Shown: positions 1 to 5,786 of the stretch, piece by piece | Layout: every line of letters begins with the position of its first letter | How positions within the stretch are numbered: the stretch's first letter is position 1 | Source of the DNA: JAXDLW01 sp046262515 | GTDB lineage: Bacteria; Chloroflexota; Dormibacteria; DASZGP01 | Assembly: GCA_046262515.1 (NCBI GenBank) | Contig: JBHEMP010000096.1 | Span: 1-6,053 of the forward strand | Reading direction: 5' to 3' | Length of the DNA: 6,053 bases | Position numbers and translations under genes: made by a program | Notes under the pieces: generated by a model | Seen by the model: only the letters and a program-made list of their open reading frames with translations | The model's database searches: none | Told to the model about the DNA's origin: nothing

Positions 1-45
1 GCCGACCTCCTAGTGTAGGGTCGCGGAGCGGCGAGCCCTGCTACG

Positions 46-51
46 TACAAT
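46..51 (+). promoter_or_regulatory. Candidate -10 box for tRNA-His
   Basis: TACAAT matches the sigma-70-type consensus TATAAT at five of six positions and lies 13 bases before the first base of the tRNA, a fitting distance for a short 5' leader. No convincing -35 hexamer is visible at 16-18 bases upstream. The call rests on the -10 match and position alone. Confidence 0.4.
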
Positions 52-64
52 TACCGCCGACCGA

Positions 65-140
65 GGTGGCATTAGCTCAGTGGTAGAGTGCCTGGTTGTG
101 GCCCAGGAGGTCATGGGTTCAAGCCCCATATGCCACCCCA
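65..140 (+). tRNA. tRNA-His (anticodon GTG)
   Basis: A full cloverleaf can be drawn. The acceptor arm pairs 66-72 with 130-136. The anticodon stem pairs CCTGG (91-95) with CCAGG (103-107) around the loop TTGTGGC, giving anticodon GTG at 98-100. The T arm is ATGGG-TTCAAGC-CCCAT. Position 65 is a G that can pair with the discriminator C at 137. This extra G-1:C73 pair is the identity element of bacterial tRNA-His recognised by histidyl-tRNA synthetase, so it is included in the gene. The CCA end is encoded at 138-140. The gene is convergent with the minus-strand gene ending at 170, and no terminator with a T tract is visible in the 29 bases between them. Confidence 0.97.
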
Positions 141-169
141 ACTCCATCACGGGGCAGCCGCGACCTGGA

Positions 170-571
170 TCAGCCCGGTTCCTTCGAGTCGGGTGCAGGC
201 CGCGTCGGCGTTCCCGCTTCGACGTCTGAGTACCGAAATCGCAATTCAGTACTGAGCTCGGCGAGGACCTGCTGGAACGGCGCCGTCTGGAACTCGCGGG
301 CTCGGGCGGCGAACTCCTCCATGGTGCCGGGCGCGGTCACTCGCTCGGCGGTGCCGAGGCGGCCGCCGGTCATGCGCGAATAGGCGTCAACCCGGTAGAG
401 GAAACGTAGCGAGCCGTCGTCGTCGACCTCCCGGACCGAAGCTCTCAGGCGGAGGATCGGGTCGCCCTGGTCTTCCAGCTGGTAGATGACGCGTTCAGGC
501 CGGACCGTGTCCTCCGGCACGCGGTACACGGGCCGCAGCCGGCTCTTGGAGGAGGGAAGTGGCCCCGGCAC
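170..571 (-). CDS. Hypothetical protein, about 133 aa, start uncertain
   Basis: I do not recognise this protein. With a GTG start at 571 it is 133 aa, soluble, with no signal peptide or membrane segment. The middle part (about residues 14-80) alternates charged and hydrophobic residues as in a beta-rich fold, for example VIYQLEDQ, LRLRASVREVDDDG and RFLYRVDAYSRM. It is followed by a probable amphipathic helix (about 83-113, MEEFAARAREFQ then VLAELSTELRFRY) and a Pro/Thr-rich tail. The frame stays open upstream as far as 997, but that part overlaps the zinc-ribbon gene and the inverted repeat and is of low-complexity Arg/Ala/Gly composition, so it is not taken as coding. No Shine-Dalgarno sequence precedes GTG 571. 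In-frame GTG codons slightly further in are alternatives. It is probably cotranscribed with the upstream zinc-ribbon gene. Confidence 0.6.
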   Translation of the reverse strand: MPGPLPSSKSRLRPVYRVPEDTVRPERVIYQLEDQGDPILRLRASVREVDDDGSLRFLYRVDAYSRMTGGRLGTAERVTAPGTMEEFAARAREFQTAPFQQVLAELSTELRFRYSDVEAGTPTRPAPDSKEPG

Positions 572-577
572 GGTGCT

Positions 578-768
578 TAGGAGCCCGGCCGGAAAGTGAC
601 TCGGCCCTTCATCCCCCGCGGCCGCCGATCCGCGCGTCGCCGTACGCCATCGGCCCTGCGCCCTTCCCTTACGCACCGACTGGTGCGCGCGGTCCAGTGC
701 TCGGCGGCTCCTTCGCCTCGACGACCGATGGGGCGAATTGCTGGCGCCACTTTCCGGCCGGACTCCTA
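578..768. repeat. 191-bp inverted-repeat element (MITE-like or structured RNA)
   Basis: The left arm 578-598 and right arm 748-768 are inverted copies of 21 bp matching at 20 positions; the shared core is CCGGCCGGAAAGTG, preceded by TAGGAG. TA stands at both outer ends. The interior is also partly self-complementary: 608-610 with 735-737, 614-617 with 730-733, 619-628 with 718-727 (8 of 10 Watson-Crick), 630-636 with 686-692, and a central perfect hairpin, CGCACC-GACT-GGTGCG, at 672-687 that overlaps the last pairing by two bases. The right arm includes the stop codon of the zinc-ribbon gene (766-768), and the left arm ends seven bases before the proposed GTG of the next gene. There is no open frame for a transposase inside. 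It could be a MITE of a TA-targeting (IS630/Tc1-like) family or a folded intercistronic RNA. The arms are directly visible; the identity is inference. Confidence 0.75.
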
Positions 769-1116
769 GGGCTTCGGGTAGTACGGGTTGTTGACGGGCG
801 TGTGGGGTGTGAGAAGGAGGAAGACGAAGAAACCGAAGAGCACCAGCAGGAAAAGCCCGGCGATGGCCAGGGTCACCGCAGCGTGGCTGGCCACGGGTGC
901 CGTCTGGAGCGCGGCGCGCGCGTGTTTCCTGGAGTCCGCCGTGGGCTCTTCGGGCAGCTGCGCCGGGATCCGCGGCGGCCCGAAGCGTCCGCGGCACTGC
1001 GGACAGAGCAGTGAACCGTGGTCATCTGCGGGGAGTGCCGGGTCGACCAGGGCGACGAGGCCGCAGCGGCGGCAAACCAGGCGGGGGAACTGGGCCAGGT
1101 CAACGTGAACGGGCAA
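766..1116 (-). CDS. Small zinc-ribbon membrane protein, 116 aa
   Basis: The N-terminal part carries two CxxC knuckles, C15-R-R-C18 and C38-P-Q-C41, spaced like a rubredoxin-type zinc ribbon that would bind one Zn2+. After a Pro/Glu-rich linker (about 46-63) and a basic stretch (RKHAR, 63-67) comes one strongly hydrophobic segment at about 79-103 (AVTLAIAGLFLLVLFGFFVF), then a short polar tail (NNPYYPKP). The predicted topology is a cytoplasmic zinc ribbon with a single C-terminal membrane anchor. The start is TTG at 1116: an in-frame TAG lies six bases upstream and no other start codon precedes the first cysteine pair. A weak GGGTG lies upstream as a possible ribosome site. It is transcribed divergently from moxR with 56 bp between the starts. 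No specific family or function is recognised. Confidence 0.8.
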   Translation of the reverse strand: MPVHVDLAQFPRLVCRRCGLVALVDPALPADDHGSLLCPQCRGRFGPPRIPAQLPEEPTADSRKHARAALQTAPVASHAAVTLAIAGLFLLVLFGFFVFLLLTPHTPVNNPYYPKP

Positions 1117-1156
1117 GTGCTACACCCTGTGAGCGGATCGAAGTGGCTGAGCATCC

Positions 1157-1162
1157 ATTCTA
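1157..1162 (-). promoter_or_regulatory. Candidate -10 box for the zinc-ribbon gene
   Basis: On the minus strand these bases read TAGAAT, five of six matches to TATAAT. Transcription would start near 1150 and give a leader of about 35 bases before the TTG start at 1116. No good -35 hexamer is found at normal spacing; a TTGGCA on the minus strand (1184-1189) sits 21 bases away, which is too far. The box overlaps the divergent moxR box by two bases. Confidence 0.35.
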
Positions 1163-1166
1163 AGAT
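1161..1166 (+). promoter_or_regulatory. Candidate -10 box giving leaderless moxR mRNA
   Basis: TAAGAT fits the TANNNT pattern of -10 elements and ends six bases before the GTG start of moxR, so initiation about seven bases downstream would place the first base of the RNA at or next to the start codon. No Shine-Dalgarno sequence is seen before this GTG, as expected for a leaderless message. Leaderless transcripts of this layout are common in Actinomycetota and some other lineages. The -35 region is weak (TCGAAG at 1138-1143). Confidence 0.4.
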
Positions 1167-1172
1167 GAAGTC

Positions 1173-2123
1173 GTGACCCTGGCTGCCAATGCATCGGGAC
1201 CTGACGCCACCGCCGAGGTCCTCGCCCGGATCCGGGGGGCAGTGGAGGCCGCCGTGGTCCTCGACCGGGAGGTCGTCCAGCTGGCGGTGGTCTCGTTACT
1301 GGCCCGCGGCCATGTTCTCCTGGAGGACGTTCCGGGTGTCGGCAAAACCCTCTTCGCGCGGACTCTATCGAGGGCCATCGGCGGCGACTTCCGGCGCATC
1401 CAGTTCACCCCCGACCTGCTCCCCGCCGACGTGACCGGTGGCAACATCTTCGATCCCCGCAGTGCGGAGTTCAGCTTCCGCTCGGGGCCGGTTTTCGCCA
1501 ACGTCGTGCTGGCCGATGAGATCAATCGCGGTACCCCGCGGGCGCAGGCGAGCCTCCTTGAGGCCATGGGTGAGGCCTCTGTAAGCGTGGACGGGACCAC
1601 CCATCGGCTTCCCGACCCGTTCCTGGTCATCGCCACCCAGAACCCGATCGAGCAGTACGGTACCTTTCCACTCCCGGAGTCCGAGTTGGACCGCTTCACG
1701 ATGATGCTTCGCGTCGGCCGGCCCGACCATGACCAACAGGCCGAGATCCTGCGGCGCCACGAGCACGCCGAGCCCCGCCGCGACCAGCCGCCCGTCTGCG
1801 ACCTGGGGACCATCAAGCGGGCGCAACAGGAGGTGATGGCCGTCCACGTCTCGGGGGCGATCCGGGAGTACGTTGTCGGAATCGTCCTCGCGACGCGCGA
1901 CCACGCGGCGGTCACCCTGCCGGCAAGCCCGCGCGCGAGCGTGGCCCTGCTGCGCTGCGCCCAGGCGATGGCCTTGCATGAAGGTCGCGGACACGTTCTT
2001 CCCGACGACGTTAAGCGCGTTGCGCCCGCGGTCCTCGGGCACCGCCTCGCCGTGGGGACTGGCAGCGGTGACGGGGTGGTGGGGGAGATCCTCGCGCGGG
2101 TGCCCGTAGCGCTCGAGGCCTAG
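1173..2123 (+). CDS. MoxR-family AAA+ ATPase
   Basis: This 316-aa protein is a cytoplasmic AAA+ ATPase of the MoxR group, whose members are thought to act as chaperones in assembling or activating protein complexes, often envelope-linked. Motifs in order: Walker A DVPGVGKT (52-59); the MoxR-typical region FTPDLLPADVTGGNIF (78-93); Walker B VVLADE (111-116), followed by INRGTPRAQASLLEAM; sensor 1 ATQNP (154-158); the ESELDRF stretch (169-175) with the expected arginine finger; and a lid domain with sensor 2 in SPRAS (252-256). Length and motif set are complete. The start is GTG 1173; the first ATG nearby (1165) runs into a stop after three codons. The stop TAG overlaps the DUF58 start by one base. 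No VWA-domain gene, often found beside moxR, is present here. Confidence 0.95.
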   Translation: MTLAANASGPDATAEVLARIRGAVEAAVVLDREVVQLAVVSLLARGHVLLEDVPGVGKTLFARTLSRAIGGDFRRIQFTPDLLPADVTGGNIFDPRSAEFSFRSGPVFANVVLADEINRGTPRAQASLLEAMGEASVSVDGTTHRLPDPFLVIATQNPIEQYGTFPLPESELDRFTMMLRVGRPDHDQQAEILRRHEHAEPRRDQPPVCDLGTIKRAQQEVMAVHVSGAIREYVVGIVLATRDHAAVTLPASPRASVALLRCAQAMALHEGRGHVLPDDVKRVAPAVLGHRLAVGTGSGDGVVGEILARVPVALEA

Positions 2124-3163
2124 TGGTCCGCGTCCGCCCCACGCGCCGGTTGCCGGGGATGCTGCTGGCCGCGCTGGTGATCTACGTCTTCGCGACCAAC
2201 TCCCAGGTCATCTGGCTCTACCTGGTGTCGGCGCTGATCGCGGGGCTTGCCCTGGTCGGGCTGGTCGCTCCATTGCTCACGGTGAGACGGATCCGTCCCA
2301 CCCTGTCAGCTCACCGCAGAGCCGGGTTCTCCGCGCCATTGCCGCAGGATCGAGCGCGGGTCTTCGCGGGCGACCGCGTGACGTTGGAGATCGAACTGGG
2401 CGAGCCCCGTGCGCCCGTCGAGGTGGTTGGGTTGTTTGAGGCGGACCATGTCCCGCTCGCCATCGGGGCAACGAGGTGGAGCCCGACCGGGCTGCGGGTC
2501 GAGTTTGAGACGCCAACCCGCGGCGTGCTGCAGCTGTCGGGTATGCGCCTCGCTACCAGCTGGCCGTTGGGCATCGCGCGGGCCGAGCGAAGCGTGGATC
2601 TAACTCTTGCGATCGTGGTTCACCCGGTCTACGCACTCCCCCCGCAAGGGCGGCGGCCCGGCGCTCGCGAGCCGGCCGGCAGCAGCGCCAGCCGGGGGGC
2701 GGGGGAGGAGTTCCTCGGACTGCGGGAGTTCAGGAGCGGGGATAGCCAGCGACGGGTTCACTGGCCCACGAGCGCCCGCAGCGGCAGGCTGATTGTCGTC
2801 GAGACCGCGCGCGAGAGCAGCAACTCCAACTTCTATGACCTGGACCTCGGGGACGTACCGGCCGACGCGGCAGAGCTCGCAGTACAGGTTGCCGCCAGCC
2901 TTGTGGCGGGCAACATCGTGGCGGGGGCCCCCATGTCCATCGCGATACCGGGACAGTCGCGCGCTCTGCAGCGATGGCCGGATGTCCTCGCCGCGCTGGC
3001 GCGCGCGCGGCCGGGCGACCCGCGCCCCGGTCGCACGCCCCACGGCGCGCAGGGCCTCAGCGTGGATGGCGCCATTCTCAGGGTACGGCGAGGAGACAAG
3101 GTCGTGATCCTTTCCGCCCGGACGGAGCTGCAAGCGGCCCTCGAAGCGCTGGACGCGAACTGA
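2123..3163 (+). CDS. DUF58-domain membrane-anchored protein
   Basis: The 346-aa product has two adjacent hydrophobic segments near the N-terminus (about 12-30 and 33-53), a beta-rich region (about 75-165) and then the DUF58 signature LREFRSGDSQRRVHWPTSARSG (about 200-221), the usual GLREYxxGDxxRxIxW pattern, followed by LIVVE. The C-terminal part (about 240-335) resembles the VWA-like fold of this family. DUF58 proteins nearly always sit next to MoxR ATPases and are presumed to be their membrane-tethered partners; the biochemical role is not established. GTG 2123 is chosen because it overlaps the moxR stop (TAGTG), with a weak GAGG at 2115-2118. ATG 2159 is an alternative start that keeps both membrane segments. 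The stop overlaps the next gene's ATG by one base (TGATG), indicating translational coupling. Confidence 0.92.
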   Translation: MVRVRPTRRLPGMLLAALVIYVFATNSQVIWLYLVSALIAGLALVGLVAPLLTVRRIRPTLSAHRRAGFSAPLPQDRARVFAGDRVTLEIELGEPRAPVEVVGLFEADHVPLAIGATRWSPTGLRVEFETPTRGVLQLSGMRLATSWPLGIARAERSVDLTLAIVVHPVYALPPQGRRPGAREPAGSSASRGAGEEFLGLREFRSGDSQRRVHWPTSARSGRLIVVETARESSNSNFYDLDLGDVPADAAELAVQVAASLVAGNIVAGAPMSIAIPGQSRALQRWPDVLAALARARPGDPRPGRTPHGAQGLSVDGAILRVRRGDKVVILSARTELQAALEALDAN

Positions 3164-5154
3164 TGCGTCGTCTCACCAGGGGAGCACGCCTCCCCGAGGA
3201 CAGGCTCAACGCCCGCGCGGCGGTCTTCGCTGCGGCGGCGGTTGCTAACCTCGCGATGGCCATCACGGCAGGCGTGCTGCTCACTTCCCTTGCGTGCCTC
3301 GGCGTGATCGCTATTGGGCACGCGGTGAGCTGGCGCGGGCGCCACCGCCCGCGCACGGCCCGAGGACAGGCGGTACTCGGGCTGCTGATCCTTCTTTGCG
3401 TGGCTTACCTCGTAGCCGACTTGACCGTCGGCGTCTTCGGAGGCGCCCTCCCTCAGGCCAAGTTCGCCGTTCTTGCCCAGGCCGTGACGAGCTTCGACCT
3501 GAAGAGCCGTCGAAACCTGTTCACTCACCTCTGGCACAGCGCGGTGGTCCTCTACGTGGGGTCCCTCTTCGCGTGGAACCCGACCTTCCTCGTGTTCGTG
3601 CTGGGCTGGGCCGGGGCCCTGTTCGCCTTCATGTACTTCACCCGTCGCGAAGGAAGCGTTGGTCCGCGGCCGCGACTGGCTCGTTGGACTACCGCGTGGC
3701 TGGCCATGAGCGGACTGATTTTCCTTGCCATCCCGCACTTCGCGGGCCGGCCCATCGCGGTCCCGCTGCTGGTTAGCATCCCCCTCACCGACACCTCCGG
3801 GGCGGAGACTCTTCCCAGCGTTCTTCCCCTCGTCGGAAGCGCGCCCGGACCCAACAGCGACCCGGCGATCAACCTCCGCGTCAGGGGGCGGCTCGGCGAC
3901 GAGGTCATGTTTCGCGTGCGGTCACCAGCACCCGGGTACTGGCGGGCGTACACGCTGAGCACCTACCGCGGCCAGTCCTGGTCGCGGCGGAGCGGGCGCG
4001 CGCAGCCGATCCAACCGATCGCCACCCACCTACAGGTCACGGATGAAGGCCCGGCGACCGGGAGCTTGCCGCAGAGCTATTTCATCGAACGCCCGCTGCC
4101 GGCCGAGATCCTTGTGGCATACCCCGTCACCGAGCTCTATTTCCCGGCGCGAGGCGCCGTCCTGGTGGATACCGGGACGGTGCACAGCCCCGTGCCGCTG
4201 CGCCGTGGGGTGAACTACTCGGCGGTTTCGGCGGTACGAGATCTTGGCCCGGACCGGTTGCGCCGCGTCATGCCCATCGATGCCCTGGTCGACCAGGAGG
4301 ACCTTCGCTTACCCGCCAGCGTACCGGCACGGGTGTCGGCGTTGGCAGAACAGTTGACGGCCGGCACCTCGAACGAATACGACAGCGTCCGTGCCATCAC
4401 GGCCTACCTCCGGGCCCACTATCGCTACAGCCTCGACACGCCCCGTCTGCCGGCCGGCGTAGACGCCGTTGACCAGTTCCTCTTCATAGACCGCGTGGGC
4501 TATTGCGAACAGTTCGCGAGTGCCCTGACGGTGATGCTGCGCAGCCGCGGGATCCCGAGCCGTATGGCCGTCGGTTACTCGACGGGCGACCAGGACCAGC
4601 TGACCGGGAGCTTCACGGTACGTGCCCGCGACGCCCACGCCTGGGTGGAGGTCCTCTTCCCGGGGGTGGGTTGGGTGCCATTTGATGCATCCCCGGGGTT
4701 CGCCACGCTACCGGCAAACCGTATGCCACAGCGCTGGTTCCTGAGTGACTTCGCGCCGCAGCTGGCGTTCGCGGGGCTGGGAAGTGCGCCGAGGGCAGCA
4801 GTTGTCACTTCCGCGGCAGCCCTCGGCCTGGTACTGCTGATGGTGCTGGTCGGGCTTGCGTGGAGACGATCCCGGTTGCTGGGGCGGAGTCCGCAGTTGC
4901 GCGCTTACAGGCGGGCTCAGCGTTGGCTGGGCCTGGCTCGCCTGTCGGTCCGCGCCGGTCCCGAGACCCCGAGCGAGCACCTGCAGCGATTGAAGGCCGG
5001 AGCCCCGGAGGTCGCGCTGGCCCTGGCCCCGCTCGTTGAGGCGCTGCACCTCACCGCCTTCGCGGGCCGGGACGCGCCGCGGCGGGGCTCCATTGCCGTC
5101 CTCCGGGCTGCCCTTCGGTGGCGCGTGCGAGGCAGGGGAGGGGCCACCGCTTGA
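3163..5154 (+). CDS. TgpA-like transglutaminase-domain membrane protein (DUF3488/transglutaminase core/DUF4129)
   Basis: The 663-aa protein has the TgpA layout. The N-terminal membrane domain (DUF3488-like) has about six hydrophobic segments (about 19-37, 39-56, 69-92, 124-138, 141-160, 177-194). A large extracytoplasmic region follows (about 200-545) with a transglutaminase core whose triad is visible: Cys448 in VGYCEQFASA, His492 in ARDAHAWVEV and Asp508 in WVPFDASPGF. A final membrane helix (about 546-567) leads to a cytoplasmic DUF4129-like tail with ETPSEHLQRL (601-610). TgpA of Pseudomonas aeruginosa is an essential inner-membrane protein with a periplasmic transglutaminase domain, also encoded beside MoxR and DUF58 genes; the substrate is not settled. 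Transglutaminase folds may crosslink, hydrolyse or act as proteases. The ATG at 3163 is preferred over upstream starts in the same frame because the upstream part lies wholly inside the DUF58 gene. The stop overlaps the tadA start. Confidence 0.94.
   Translation: MRRLTRGARLPEDRLNARAAVFAAAAVANLAMAITAGVLLTSLACLGVIAIGHAVSWRGRHRPRTARGQAVLGLLILLCVAYLVADLTVGVFGGALPQAKFAVLAQAVTSFDLKSRRNLFTHLWHSAVVLYVGSLFAWNPTFLVFVLGWAGALFAFMYFTRREGSVGPRPRLARWTTAWLAMSGLIFLAIPHFAGRPIAVPLLVSIPLTDTSGAETLPSVLPLVGSAPGPNSDPAINLRVRGRLGDEVMFRVRSPAPGYWRAYTLSTYRGQSWSRRSGRAQPIQPIATHLQVTDEGPATGSLPQSYFIERPLPAEILVAYPVTELYFPARGAVLVDTGTVHSPVPLRRGVNYSAVSAVRDLGPDRLRRVMPIDALVDQEDLRLPASVPARVSALAEQLTAGTSNEYDSVRAITAYLRAHYRYSLDTPRLPAGVDAVDQFLFIDRVGYCEQFASALTVMLRSRGIPSRMAVGYSTGDQDQLTGSFTVRARDAHAWVEVLFPGVGWVPFDASPGFATLPANRMPQRWFLSDFAPQLAFAGLGSAPRAAVVTSAAALGLVLLMVLVGLAWRRSRLLGRSPQLRAYRRAQRWLGLARLSVRAGPETPSEHLQRLKAGAPEVALALAPLVEALHLTAFAGRDAPRRGSIAVLRAALRWRVRGRGGATA
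5137..5143 (+). promoter_or_regulatory. Shine-Dalgarno of tadA, fixes the TTG start
   Basis: GGAGGGG lies seven bases before TTG 5151, an ideal spacing, and sits inside the last codons of the transglutaminase gene. It selects TTG 5151 over the in-frame GTG at 5118, which has no comparable site. Confidence 0.65.
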
Positions 5155-5615
5155 GCGTCGACGAAGAGTGGATGCGTCAGGCACTGCGCCTCGCCCGCGC
5201 GGCGGGACGGCGGGGGGAGGTGCCGGTGGGCGCCGTAGCGGTCCGACACGGGCAGCGAGTTGCGGCGGCGTCCAACCGCATGGAGGCGACCCGGGACGCC
5301 ACTGCCCACGCCGAGATGGCCTGCCTGGGTTCGGCTGCCCGGGCGGTCGGGGCCTGGCGCCTCGAGGACGTGACGCTGTATGTGACCCTCGAGCCCTGCC
5401 CCATGTGCGCATCGGCAATGGTCCTCGCTCGCCTCTCGCGCCTCGTCTACGCCGCCGCCGATCCCAAGAAAGGCGCGGACGGTTCGGCCTACCGGCTGAT
5501 GGACCACCCCAGGAATAACCACGTTGTGCGCGTCACCCGTGGCGTGCTGGAGGTGGAGTCGTCCTCGTTGCTCTCCTCGTTCTTCGCCGGCGTGCGCGCC
5601 CGGGCCCGAGGTTAG
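5151..5615 (+). CDS. tadA: tRNA-specific adenosine deaminase TadA
   Basis: The 154-aa product is a zinc-dependent deaminase that converts adenosine 34 of tRNA-Arg(ACG) to inosine, so that one tRNA reads several CGN codons. The cytidine/deoxycytidylate deaminase fold signatures are complete: TAHAEMA with zinc ligand His53 and catalytic proton-shuttle Glu55, and EPCPMCASAM with zinc ligands Cys83 and Cys86. The N-terminal MRQALRLARAAGRRGEVPVGAV and the ADPKKGADGS loop are typical of TadA rather than free-base deaminases, and the length is normal. The TTG start at 5151 overlaps the transglutaminase stop (TTGA) and has a strong ribosome site; the frame is open back to GTG 5118, which would only add a basic, non-conserved 11-residue extension. 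It is likely expressed from the moxR operon, although an internal promoter is not excluded. It lies just before two tRNA genes. Confidence 0.95.
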   Translation: MSVDEEWMRQALRLARAAGRRGEVPVGAVAVRHGQRVAAASNRMEATRDATAHAEMACLGSAARAVGAWRLEDVTLYVTLEPCPMCASAMVLARLSRLVYAAADPKKGADGSAYRLMDHPRNNHVVRVTRGVLEVESSSLLSSFFAGVRARARG

Positions 5616-5648
5616 TCCCCTGATAACCTAAGCCTGCTACCGGCCCGC

Positions 5649-5736
5649 GGAGAGGTGTCCGAGTGGTTTAAGGTGCAGCTCTCGAAAAGCTGTGTGGGGA
5701 AACCCACCGCGAGTTCGAATCTCGCCCTCTCCGCCA
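5649..5736 (+). tRNA. tRNA-Ser (anticodon CGA)
   Basis: Class II tRNA of 88 nt including CCA. Acceptor GGAGAGG (5649-5655) pairs with CCTCTCC (5726-5732). The anticodon stem CAGCT/AGCTG encloses CTCGAAA, giving CGA at 5683-5685, which reads UCG. The long variable arm forms the hairpin GTGGG-GAAA-CCCAC (5694-5707), diagnostic of serine and leucine tRNAs. The T arm is GCGAG-TTCGAAT-CTCGC. The discriminator is G and CCA is encoded at 5734-5736. It begins 33 bases after the tadA stop and may be read through from that operon. Confidence 0.96.
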
Positions 5737-5753
5737 TCCACCGACCGCGAACC

Positions 5754-5765
5754 GGTGGGCCCACC
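5754..5765. repeat. 12-bp perfect palindrome in the inter-tRNA spacer
   Basis: GGTGGGCCCACC is its own reverse complement. Its left half also pairs with CCACCG at 5738-5743, just after the first serine tRNA, forming a six-base-pair stem (CCACCG/CGGTGG, 5753-5758) with a nine-base loop. No T tract follows, so it is not a classical terminator. It could be a weak terminator, a processing structure or an operator-like site. In GC-rich DNA a palindrome of this size can also arise by chance. Confidence 0.5.
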
Positions 5766-5780
5766 TGCCGGATGTACCAC

Positions 5781-5786
5781 TAGAAT
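5781..5786 (+). promoter_or_regulatory. Candidate -10 box for tRNA-Ser(GGA)
   Basis: TAGAAT matches TATAAT at five of six positions and ends 11 bases before the first base of the tRNA, similar to the TACAAT upstream of tRNA-His. No clear -35 hexamer is present 16-18 bases upstream. It suggests the second serine tRNA has its own promoter instead of depending only on read-through. Confidence 0.4.

Noticed and set aside
17..39. Hairpin AGGGTCGC/GCGA-CCCT with one bulged G at the left edge
   Set aside because: There is no T tract after it and no gene is visible before it in the window; a chance stem in GC-rich DNA is as likely.
96..383. Plus-strand ORF starting within tRNA-His
   Set aside because: It begins inside the tRNA anticodon loop and is antisense to the minus-strand gene; its composition is that of a shadow frame.
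572..997. N-terminal half of the long minus-strand frame reaching 997
   Set aside because: It overlaps the zinc-ribbon gene in another frame and the inverted repeat, and its translation is low-complexity with no domain-like pattern.
1165..1176. Three-codon ORF ATG AAG TCG TGA overlapping the moxR start, as a possible regulatory leader peptide
   Set aside because: Its ATG overlaps the probable -10 box, so it would lie upstream of the transcription start, and it has no ribosome site.
2974..3162. In-frame upstream extension of the transglutaminase frame
   Set aside because: It lies fully inside the DUF58 gene, is of Arg/Ala/Pro-rich shadow composition, and the ATG at 3163 overlapping the DUF58 stop (TGATG) is a far better start, directly followed by the first membrane segments.
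5118..5150. Upstream GTG start for tadA
   Set aside because: It adds 11 basic residues absent from the family, whereas TTG 5151 has an ideal Shine-Dalgarno at 5137-5143 and a TTGA overlap.
5610..5628. Hairpin GGTTA/TAACC at the tadA stop as a terminator
   Set aside because: It has only five mostly A-T and G-C mixed pairs and no following T tract.
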